A stretch of 39,602 nucleotides of DNA. It comes from Caldithrix abyssi DSM 13497 (GTDB lineage Bacteria > Electryoneota > AABM5-125-24 > Hatepunaeales > Hatepunaeaceae). Of the stretch, positions 9,321 to 15,873 are shown piece after piece. A program made the position numbers and the translations under genes. How positions within the stretch are numbered: position 1 is the first letter of the stretch; every line of letters starts with the position of its first letter. The notes beneath the pieces were generated by a model. That model was not told the DNA's origin and did no database searches. It saw only the letters and a program-made list of their open reading frames with translations. The stretch lies in NCBI GenBank assembly GCA_945865405.1, contig CAMBDS010000026.1:1-39602 (forward strand), written 5' to 3'.

Positions 9321-9380
9321 AATTTTGATACGCAGTGAGGTAGTAGAAATATGATGCAATGCGAATCAAAATTTTCTACT
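9321..9380 (+). other. Possible H-type pseudoknot upstream of the 9438 gene
   Basis: AATTTTGAT (9321-9329) pairs exactly with ATCAAAATT (9365-9373), and AGTAGAA (9342-9348) pairs exactly with TTCTACT (9374-9380). The order stem1-stem2-stem1'-stem2' is that of a classical pseudoknot with directly abutting stems. No known RNA family is recognised, and the sequence is AT-rich, so chance cannot be excluded. Confidence 0.35.
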
Positions 9381-9437
9381 CCGAGAGGTAATAATGCGTA
9401 ATCCCATAACAAGGCCCTGCTTGAAGGATTCTATCTG

Positions 9438-10199
9438 ATGCCAATAACCAAGCTGTTTTCAACGCATTTTGGAGCCAGTAGAGTAAGTGTAATAAAGCCA
9501 TCACCTTGGCAAGAAGCTAGAGTTGGGTTTGACTATGCTTGGCTTGTTTGGGATGGTAATAATAGAAATACAAAGAACCAAGTAAGTGTTTTTGAGAAAT
9601 CCATCCGAGATCGACTAGTCCGTGTTGACGGGAAATTTATTGCATATTGTCTTCAATATAAAGTAGTTGAACGAATGGAAAAGGCATATCCGCCATTCGC
9701 TTACTATTACAAGAAGCCATATTATCGTGCAAAAATTGATTTAAAACGGAATGAGCACACGGGACTCTCACAACATGAAACCCTTAAGATCCTATCATCC
9801 GCTGGTAATTGCGATGTAAATTATGCATGCCCGATGTTGTTCCATAACGAGGTTGTGCTACAGGGACTTATGGACGAGAACAGAATTGACTGGGAAAACC
9901 TTCAGCTTGTTCCACTAACCGATGCCCCAGATTCATGGCCTGATGGTACCGAGCATCATATTTGTTTTGACAGCCCGAACTCTAGTCCGAGCTACCTGAG
10001 CGAGCGTATCAATACAACCTCAAAAACTGTTCCGGAATGGATTGCACACTGGCAGCAACCCTATACTGGGAAAGAGGTTCTTAATATTATTGACTCCTTC
10101 AGGCATGGTGTCGCATCTATTTTTGGAAGAATTGATTACCGTCCACGAAAAATTAGCCTTCCAGCTTCGTTTGTAATCATAGAAATTGAACAATATTGA
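9438..10199 (+). CDS. Hypothetical protein, uncharacterised accessory family
   Basis: 253-residue soluble protein with no signal peptide or membrane segment. I do not assign a function. A central YACPMLF segment near residue 129, followed about 50 residues later by a HHICFD segment and then a YLSER segment, resembles from memory a family of uncharacterised accessory proteins that share a YACP-x-F...HH-x-x-F...SE pattern. This resemblance needs a profile search. ATG 9438 follows AAGGA at 9424-9428. Base use is more A+T-rich than in nifJ or the DHOD-like gene, and the gene lies in a block between those two, which suggests acquisition by transfer. Confidence 0.7.
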   Translation: MPITKLFSTHFGASRVSVIKPSPWQEARVGFDYAWLVWDGNNRNTKNQVSVFEKSIRDRLVRVDGKFIAYCLQYKVVERMEKAYPPFAYYYKKPYYRAKIDLKRNEHTGLSQHETLKILSSAGNCDVNYACPMLFHNEVVLQGLMDENRIDWENLQLVPLTDAPDSWPDGTEHHICFDSPNSSPSYLSERINTTSKTVPEWIAHWQQPYTGKEVLNIIDSFRHGVASIFGRIDYRPRKISLPASFVIIEIEQY

Positions 10200-10290
10200 A
10201 GATCTTTTTGATACATCTTCACTCTCTTTCCCACTCTCACATAAAGCAAGATCTTGTCCAAGTTTTCTAATAATAAGCGATTACATTTAA

Positions 10291-10824
10291 ATGCTTGAAT
10301 TACGACCCAAAATAAATCAGATCGAATTTGAACTCGCGCAAGACACCAAAGAGAATGAGTTGAAGCTTGCTGGATTTCGAAAACTTGGAGTGTTTCGGCG
10401 CTTCTTACTGAAAGCGCCGCTAAACGCAACCATTTATTCGACGAGTTCATTTCCAAGTTCCTTTTTGGCTGGAAAGCTGTGTGATTGGAAAGAAGCACAA
10501 ATAGACATTGATGAGGTAAAAAGAAATTCCATCACTTGGCTCTACTATGTAGATGGAAAATTGGATAGAGTGACCATTGTCCATACAGATGAATCAAAAC
10601 CAGATGAATCCTCACCAAGTCTTATGTTGGTTGGTACTTTTTTGAACAAATTGAAAGCTGTTTATGGTAGACCTGAATTGGAAAAAAATCCTAACGGTGA
10701 AAAATGGCTTTGGTCCGACAACGATTCGGTCGTTATTGTTGAATGGGATGAAGTTGGGCCGCATTTTACTTTAACTTGGGCTTATGTTTCTGAAAAATTG
10801 TGGCATAAGCTAAACAAACCTTAA
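10291..10824 (+). CDS. Hypothetical protein
   Basis: 177-residue, probably cytoplasmic protein with no recognised domain. It has a mixed alpha/beta look, with strands such as ITWLYYVDGKLDRVTIVH and SVVIVEWDE, and a GKWLW-like tryptophan-rich patch near the C-terminus. The coding sequence is A+T-rich like the preceding gene, from which it is separated by 91 bases containing two AAGATCTT palindromes (10198-10205, 10248-10255). No strong ribosome-binding site precedes ATG 10291. The two genes may be one acquired unit, possibly an effector and a partner, but nothing in the sequence proves this. Confidence 0.65.
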   Translation: MLELRPKINQIEFELAQDTKENELKLAGFRKLGVFRRFLLKAPLNATIYSTSSFPSSFLAGKLCDWKEAQIDIDEVKRNSITWLYYVDGKLDRVTIVHTDESKPDESSPSLMLVGTFLNKLKAVYGRPELEKNPNGEKWLWSDNDSVVIVEWDEVGPHFTLTWAYVSEKLWHKLNKP

Positions 10825-10854
10825 TGCCATTTCAAATTGAGAGTAAGAATCCCC

Positions 10855-11184
10855 ATGCCCCGTGAATTCGTCATCGCGATCTATCGCCCGAAACAGGGCA
10901 TGGACAGCAACTTACATAGAATTATCGAAGACCACGTTCCGAAGCTACGACGGCTTGGATTGGCTACAGATTATCCTGCCACAGTCCTGAAGTCACGGAT
11001 TGATGGCGCACTTGTTGAATTCTTCGAGTGGAAGTCTGTCGAGGCTGTGAAAGCGGCGCATGAGCATTCGGAAGTGCTCAAAATGTGGGACGAGTTCGCT
11101 GAGGTTTGTGATTATGGCTCGCTTGCATCCCTGAAGGAAGCCGGCAAACTATTTGCTCATTTCGATTTTGTCGGGCAATTTTAA
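10855..11184 (+). CDS. Small protein with likely dimeric alpha-beta barrel fold
   Basis: 109-residue protein starting at ATG 10855; an in-frame TTG at 10837 is less likely. The order of elements (strand FVIAIYRPK, helix, strand LATDYPATVLKSRIDGALVEFFEWKS, helix with EHSEVLKMWDEF, final strand LFAHFDFV) resembles small antibiotic-biosynthesis-monooxygenase-like or dimeric alpha-beta barrel proteins. It is too divergent to name a reaction. Codon use is closer to the core genes than that of the two genes upstream. It sits 4 bases before the next lipoprotein gene, so the two are probably co-transcribed. Confidence 0.7.
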   Translation: MPREFVIAIYRPKQGMDSNLHRIIEDHVPKLRRLGLATDYPATVLKSRIDGALVEFFEWKSVEAVKAAHEHSEVLKMWDEFAEVCDYGSLASLKEAGKLFAHFDFVGQF

Positions 11185-11188
11185 GCTG

Positions 11189-11752
11189 GTGCCGAACACA
11201 AAACCCGACCTGTTCGCTTTGGTTACAGGTGTAATCGCAGTCTTGTTTGTTACCTGTACATTGCATGGTTGTAGTGGTGAACTGAGCGACGATGAGTTGG
11301 CAATGGCGGCATATCTATGCGCCGATTCGCTGATCGCAAATGGTTATTGCCCGGCGAAAAAACGTGACTCATTGGCAACAGAGATGACAATCCTGCTATT
11401 CCGACGGGCAAATCGGGCCGAGGGATTGATCGGTATCATGAAGGATACACCTGAGTTAAAATCGAATTCAGCCGCCCAATATGGATTGGCTATTGGCTAT
11501 GCGATGCTCGAGGAAGAAGCAAATGCGCGGCAACACCTCGATGCTGCGGTCGCTTTGGGTGACTGGCATCTTTACCTTGACGACGAGCGAGCGAAATTTC
11601 AGATATTTGCCGATGATCCATTGTTTCAGGACCTTGTGTACGAATCCGAGTCAAATCACGACCGAATGATGCTTATTGCTGGAATGGACGCCGTCAAAGT
11701 GAGAAAGCGCCGTCAATCGGTAGAGGAAGGACAACAGTACAAGGGTCGCTAA
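11189..11752 (+). CDS. Lipoprotein with TPR-like helical domain
   Basis: 187-residue predicted lipoprotein. From GTG 11189 the sequence begins with a short basic stretch, a hydrophobic core (ALVTGVIAVLFVTCTL) and the lipobox LHGC, after which the mature protein starts with SGELSDDE. The mature part is helical. It contains a segment AAQYGLAIGYAMLEEEANARQHLDAAVALG that looks like one tetratricopeptide-type repeat (cited here only as a short region around residues 95-125). A longer reading from TTG 11153 overlaps the upstream gene and would bury the signal peptide, so GTG 11189 is preferred. Function unknown; probably an envelope protein. Confidence 0.72.
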   Translation: MPNTKPDLFALVTGVIAVLFVTCTLHGCSGELSDDELAMAAYLCADSLIANGYCPAKKRDSLATEMTILLFRRANRAEGLIGIMKDTPELKSNSAAQYGLAIGYAMLEEEANARQHLDAAVALGDWHLYLDDERAKFQIFADDPLFQDLVYESESNHDRMMLIAGMDAVKVRKRRQSVEEGQQYKGR

Positions 11753-11844
11753 GATCGAAAATTAAATAGTCACAATTTATGGCTATCAAAAACTGATTTT
11801 TATAGAAAAATCTCAATCGTTTAAAATAATTTCGAGTTTCAACG

Positions 11845-12837
11845 ATGAACTTATCAACAACATACTTGGGTTTAGAACTCAAAAACCCTATTGTCCCATC
11901 ATCTTCTCCTCTGATGAGTGATGTGGCAAATATCAAACGAATGGAAGACGCCGGAGCCGCCGCAATAGTTCTACACTCGCTCTTCGAAGAACAAATCACC
12001 AATGAAGCGCTGGAGCTCCACTACCACACCACTCAAGGAACCGAATCGTTCGCGGAGGCGATTACCTATTTTCCAGAGCCAACAGAGTATCGCTTGGGAA
12101 CCGATGATTACATCGAACATATCGCCAAAGTTAAGAAGACAATCGAGATACCGGTCATTGCAAGTCTTAACGGCGTCTCATCCGGCGGGTGGACAAAGTA
12201 TGCCCGACTCATGGAGGAAGCTGGAGCCGATGCACTTGAATTGAATCTCTACTATGTGGCAACGGATCCAATGGCTGATGGTAATTTCCTCGAAGCCGCC
12301 TACCTCGCGACTTTAATGGATGTTCGCTCACAAATCAAGATACCCATCGCCGTAAAATTGAGTCCATTCTATACTTCACTGCCAAACATGGCAAAGAAAC
12401 TGGTCGATGCAGGCGCAAACGGACTCGTCCTCTTCAACAGGTTTTACCAACCGGACTTCGACATCGAAGAACTGAAAGTAAAGTCAAACATTATCCTAAG
12501 CCAGTCTTCAATGATCCGCCTCTCCCTGCGATGGATTGCCATTTTGCATGGAAGACTTAGTAATGTTTCGATGGCGGCAACCGGCGGAGTCCATAATGGT
12601 AGCGACGCTATCAAACTCTTCATGGCTGGCGCAGACGTTGCCTATACTTGTAGCGCGCTATTGAAGGAGGGACCTGGCGCGGTGGCAAGAATCTTAAGTG
12701 AAGTTAGTGATTGGATGACAATTCATGAATATGAATCGGTTGAGCAGATGAAGGGTTCAATGAGCCAGAAATCTGTTGCAGACCCGGGGGCGTTCGAACG
12801 TGCACTTTACCTGAAGGAATTGCAAAGTTTTCACTGA
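11845..12837 (+). CDS. Dihydroorotate dehydrogenase-like protein
   Basis: 330-residue TIM-barrel flavoprotein of the DHOD-like group. Family features include TTYLGLELKNPIVPSSSPL at the N-terminus, IPVIASLNGVS, IPIAVKLSPF and a phosphate-binding AATGGVHNGSDAIK near residue 245. The segment that in class 1 enzymes reads like LNISCPN reads LELNLYYVATDP here, and I see no replacement catalytic cysteine, so it is unlikely to be the pyrimidine-pathway enzyme PyrD. Genes of this type are often found next to nifJ in several phyla, hinting at an electron-transfer role with PFOR; here about 2.6 kb of accessory genes separate them. No strong ribosome-binding site is seen before ATG 11845. Confidence 0.85.
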   Translation: MNLSTTYLGLELKNPIVPSSSPLMSDVANIKRMEDAGAAAIVLHSLFEEQITNEALELHYHTTQGTESFAEAITYFPEPTEYRLGTDDYIEHIAKVKKTIEIPVIASLNGVSSGGWTKYARLMEEAGADALELNLYYVATDPMADGNFLEAAYLATLMDVRSQIKIPIAVKLSPFYTSLPNMAKKLVDAGANGLVLFNRFYQPDFDIEELKVKSNIILSQSSMIRLSLRWIAILHGRLSNVSMAATGGVHNGSDAIKLFMAGADVAYTCSALLKEGPGAVARILSEVSDWMTIHEYESVEQMKGSMSQKSVADPGAFERALYLKELQSFH

Positions 12838-12895
12838 ATAAGTATTGAATTGATCGTGAATGGCGCAATCGATTTCGATATTTCCTAAATTCCAC

Positions 12896-12924
12896 TTGAC
12901 AACAGAAAACAATCTCTTTACATT
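12896..12924 (+). promoter_or_regulatory. Sigma-70-type promoter
   Basis: A perfect TTGACA box (12896-12901) is followed after exactly 17 bases by TACATT (12919-12924). It lies about 49 bases ahead of the TTG start at 12973, with the strong ribosome-binding site AGAGGAG at 12959-12965 between them. Confidence 0.75.
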
Positions 12925-12972
12925 GATTCCAAAGGGATAGTTCGCTTCATCCATTAACAGAGGAGATTCTGG

Positions 12973-13341
12973 TTGAAATTCAAATTAATAATAACCACAT
13001 TGCTATTCGTCCTCGCTTTGGTGGGGATTGCAGCAAATCCCGTTACAGCTGCCTCTGTTGGTGGAGCGGTAATGGACGCCAATGGGAGCCCAGTTGTCGG
13101 CGCAGTTGTCACCATTCAACAAATCGATGTTCCTCGCGGGCAGCGTCCTTACGCTGCTCGAATCGAGAGTGGTAGAGGCGGCCGATACGTATTTGATGGT
13201 ATCCCCGGCGGACATTTCGTGCTTCGTGCTCAAACTCGTGTCGGATCAACCCGTGGCGAAGCCACCGTTCGTGCGAACGGCTCGGCTCGCGTTCAGTTGG
13301 TCCTTACGGGAAGACGCGGCGGTGGCGACATCCGGGATTAG
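12973..13341 (+). CDS. Small secreted protein with carboxypeptidase regulatory-like domain
   Basis: 122-residue exported protein. A signal peptide (KFKLIITTLLFVLALVGIA, cleavage likely after NPVTA) is followed by a single beta-sandwich repeat. The pattern G-x-V-x-D-x-x-G-x-P-V-x-G-A-x-V, then a GRYVFDGIPGGHFVLRA strand, is typical of CarboxypepD_reg or transthyretin-like domains. The C-terminus is glycine- and arginine-rich. The TTG start is well supported by AGAGGAG seven bases upstream and by the promoter at 12896. The gene has its own promoter and terminator, so it is monocistronic. Likely an envelope or extracellular structural protein; no catalytic residues are seen. Confidence 0.82.
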   Translation: MKFKLIITTLLFVLALVGIAANPVTAASVGGAVMDANGSPVVGAVVTIQQIDVPRGQRPYAARIESGRGGRYVFDGIPGGHFVLRAQTRVGSTRGEATVRANGSARVQLVLTGRRGGGDIRD

Positions 13342-13369
13342 TTTGCAACTTATCCTACAAGCGTTAAAA

Positions 13370-13403
13370 GACGAGCCCGTGTTGAACACGGGCTCGTCTT
13401 TTT
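13370..13403 (+). terminator. Rho-independent terminator
   Basis: GACGAGCCCGTGT (13370-13382) pairs perfectly with 13386-13398 around a TGA loop and is followed by TTTTT. The AAAA before the stem can pair with the T-tract, so it may work in both directions. Confidence 0.92.
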
Positions 13404-13655
13404 GCACACGGTTAAATCTTTATTTATGATTATTGTTGCTTAATATTACCTGTCTGACAATTATTAGATAATATAATAAACTGTAATTCTTATTGATAAT
13501 GAATAGTTTAATCAACTATTTAAATCGAATAATACAAAAGTTGTATTACAAATATTAATCACATTATTCCAAATTATGTTGACATCACTTTGATATAATA
13601 CTATATTCAGAATGTAATTTATTTTCAGTTACCCTCATCGAAAGAACCCCCAGTA
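13404..13655. other. AT-rich intergenic region upstream of yifB
   Basis: No gene is visible in these 252 very AT-rich bases. They contain two small perfect inverted repeats, AATAGTT/AACTATT (13502-13520) and TAATACAA/TTGTATTA (13530-13548), plus the yifB promoter at 13579. The second repeat has a 3-base spacer and the geometry of an operator for a small dimeric repressor. Confidence 0.5.
13579..13607 (+). promoter_or_regulatory. Sigma-70-type promoter of yifB
   Basis: TTGACA (13579-13584), a 17-base spacer and TATATT (13602-13607). Transcription would begin near 13614, giving a leader of about 40 bases before the TTG start of yifB. Confidence 0.65.
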
Positions 13656-15191
13656 TTGTACGCACGGACTCTCTCTGCAGCCGTTCAAGGCATCGATGCC
13701 TATGTCGTGAAAGTTGAAGTACATCTGGATACCGCTCTCCCTGCCTATACAACTGTTGGCCTTCCCGACAATGCAGTAAAGGAGTCGCGCGAGCGCGTCA
13801 GCGCGGCGATTAAAAACTCCGGTTTTCTTTTTCCAGCCAAAAAAATTACCGTTAATCTCGCTCCCGCTAATATCAAAAAGGAAGGTTCCTCATTCGATCT
13901 TCCCATTGCCCTCGGCATTTTGGCTGCAACAGGCCAACTCTCCACTGATAATCTTAATAAAACGATCATACTTGGTGAACTTGCCCTGGATGGGACTGCC
14001 AGACCGATCAGGGGGGCATTACCAATTGCCGCATCACTAAAGGGCAGGAAGATCGATGGTATTCTCGTTCCATCAGCCAATGCCGCAGAAGCCGCCATGG
14101 TCGATGGTACAATAGTCAGGCCGATAAAATCTCTTCGTCAGGCAGTCTCCTTTCTCAACAATGAAGAAGATATTCCGCCTATTACTGTTGATATCGATGC
14201 ATTGATGACCGACTCAGCAATTTATCACGTCGATTTCAGCGACGTTCGCGGACAGGAAAACGCCAAGCGGGCACTTGAGATTGCCGCCGCTGGTGGACAC
14301 AATATTTTGATGATCGGTCCGCCCGGCTCAGGCAAGACGATGCTTGCCAAACGGTTACCGACTATACTGCCGAACCTGAGTCTCGACGAAGCGCTCGAGA
14401 CGACGAAAATATATTCCGTCGCCGGTCTGTTACCCGTCAATAAACCGCTTCTCGCAGTTAGGCCATACAGAAGCCCTCATCACACCGTCTCGGACGTCGG
14501 TCTGATAGGCGGGGGGCAGGTTCCGCGTCCCGGGGAGGTATCCCTTGCTCATAAGGGAGTGTTGTTTTTGGATGAATTACCAGAATTCCACAAGAATGTA
14601 CTCGAAGTATTAAGGCAGCCGTTGGAGGATGGAGAAGTTACGATTACCAGATCGAAGATGTCACTCACTTATCCTGCTAATTTCATCCTGATTGCCGCAA
14701 TGAATCCTTGTCCGTGTGGTTACTACGGTCACCCGACTCATGAATGTCGCTGCTCAGCAACTATGGTGCAAAAATATTTGAGCCACATATCAGGGCCGCT
14801 GATTGACCGAATAGACCTTCATATCGAGGTACCAGCAGTGGAGTACAAAGATCTCGCATCAGACGTTAAGGGTGAATCTTCTGAGTCGATTCGTAGCCGT
14901 GTCTTGAAATCCCGGCGAATCCAGACCGACCGATTTCAACAAATTCCCGGAATGCATTCCAATGCCGATATGACAACTCGTGAAGTACGAAAGTATTGTA
15001 AGATCAATGGTGAAGGTGAGAAACTACTCCGACAGGCGATGGATTCGATGGGATTGTCTGCCCGTGGTTACGATAGAATACTGAAGGTTTCCCGTACCAT
15101 TGCAGATTTATCGGGGTCGTTTGACATTCGACCTGAACATCTTGCTGAAGCAATACAGTATCGCAATTTAGATCGCGACAATTTAATTTAG
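13656..15191 (+). CDS. yifB: YifB/ComM family Mg-chelatase-like AAA+ ATPase
   Basis: 511-residue AAA+ protein. The N-terminal region (about 1-165) with GIDAYVVKVEV and the GLPDNAVKESRERV motif is the S5-like ChlI domain of YifB/ComM. The ATPase core has Walker A GPPGSGKT at residues 221-228, Walker B GVLFLDELPEF, and the cysteine-rich AAMNPCPCGYYGHP loop with a later CRCS. A Mg-chelatase C-terminal helical domain ends the protein. In naturally competent bacteria, ComM is a branch-migration helicase that helps integrate foreign DNA. The start is TTG: the family sequence begins two residues before ARTLSA, and no ATG is available. The XRE regulator gene follows after 27 bases. Confidence 0.93.
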   Translation: MYARTLSAAVQGIDAYVVKVEVHLDTALPAYTTVGLPDNAVKESRERVSAAIKNSGFLFPAKKITVNLAPANIKKEGSSFDLPIALGILAATGQLSTDNLNKTIILGELALDGTARPIRGALPIAASLKGRKIDGILVPSANAAEAAMVDGTIVRPIKSLRQAVSFLNNEEDIPPITVDIDALMTDSAIYHVDFSDVRGQENAKRALEIAAAGGHNILMIGPPGSGKTMLAKRLPTILPNLSLDEALETTKIYSVAGLLPVNKPLLAVRPYRSPHHTVSDVGLIGGGQVPRPGEVSLAHKGVLFLDELPEFHKNVLEVLRQPLEDGEVTITRSKMSLTYPANFILIAAMNPCPCGYYGHPTHECRCSATMVQKYLSHISGPLIDRIDLHIEVPAVEYKDLASDVKGESSESIRSRVLKSRRIQTDRFQQIPGMHSNADMTTREVRKYCKINGEGEKLLRQAMDSMGLSARGYDRILKVSRTIADLSGSFDIRPEHLAEAIQYRNLDRDNLI

Positions 15192-15218
15192 AATCAACCA
15201 GAGATATAGGGAGGATAA

Positions 15219-15761
15219 ATGGAAGTTCAAGATTCCGATTTCTTGAAGAAGTGGCGAGAGAAGCTTGGTGTTTCTCAGAAACGTTTTGCGGAGCTCGCGA
15301 AAATCAGTTTGACAACTTTGAGACAATTTGAGATTGGCTCGCATAAACCACAACGAAAAACTCTTAAAAAACTGACTGAAATTATGCAAGGGATCGAAGC
15401 GGGAAAGTTTGAAGTTGATTCAAATCACCCGACAAAGACACGAAATCAAAGATCTAATTCAGAAAATGGAACAGAAATGTTATCAGATGTAAATGCACCA
15501 GAATTACTGACCCCAAAACGGAGAGGCAGACCGCCACGTGCAGGCAGGTTAATTCACGAAACCAAGATAGTTGCGCCGGTAAAAGACGCAAATATACAAA
15601 ATTCACACTCTACGAGTCCGATTCATAGCCAGACAATTCAACCAATTGCAACCAATGGACTCGGCGTAATTCAACTTTCTAATCTCGATCTCGAATTGAT
15701 TAATCGTGTACTTAACATGTCGGGAAAAGACAAGTTGTCGCTTCTTTCGCAATTGATGTGA
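15219..15761 (+). CDS. XRE-family DNA-binding protein with AT-hook-like linker
   Basis: 180-residue protein with three parts. Residues about 5-60 form a Cro/CI-type helix-turn-helix (WREKLGVSQKRFAELAKIS followed by LRQFEIGSHKP). The middle is a low-complexity, polar linker containing PKRRGRPPRAGR around residue 100, a close match to the AT-hook minor-groove motif. The last 30 residues form an amphipathic tail (LELINRVLNMSGKDKLSLL). ATG 15219 follows the strong ribosome-binding site AGGGAGGA. It lies directly after yifB and before a degenerate adenylating enzyme. It may control that gene through the inverted repeat at 15832, but this is inference. A nucleoid-type role is also possible. Confidence 0.8.
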   Translation: MEVQDSDFLKKWREKLGVSQKRFAELAKISLTTLRQFEIGSHKPQRKTLKKLTEIMQGIEAGKFEVDSNHPTKTRNQRSNSENGTEMLSDVNAPELLTPKRRGRPPRAGRLIHETKIVAPVKDANIQNSHSTSPIHSQTIQPIATNGLGVIQLSNLDLELINRVLNMSGKDKLSLLSQLM

Positions 15762-15831
15762 TCTGTTTTGGAAGACTAATCAGGTTTCCTTCGTTAGCGA
15801 GTATTTTGGATCAACAAACTCTTTAGCATTG

Positions 15832-15866
15832 GCTCAAATTTGACATTTACTTTGTCAATTTTGAGC
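15832..15866. promoter_or_regulatory. 14-bp inverted repeat just before the adenylate-forming gene
   Basis: GCTCAAATTTGACA (15832-15845) is repeated inverted at 15853-15866 with one mismatch, around a 7-base centre. It ends 7 bases before the TTG at 15874. It lacks a T-tract, so it looks more like an operator or an attenuating leader hairpin than a terminator. The XRE protein encoded just upstream is a plausible binder. Confidence 0.5.
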
Positions 15867-15873
15867 TAATATA

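Larger units (their letters stand above)
9175..9437. other. Palindrome-rich intergenic region
   Basis: There is no gene in these 263 bases. They hold the 28-bp palindrome at 9183, an imperfect hairpin at 9234-9251, and two interleaved perfect inverted repeats at 9321-9380 that could form a pseudoknot (listed separately). The last bases contain the AAGGA ribosome-binding site of the gene that starts at 9438. Confidence 0.55.

Noticed and set aside
10198..10256. Two AAGATCTT palindromes between the 9438 and 10291 genes
   Set aside because: Short 8-10 bp palindromes without other structure; no basis for a site call.
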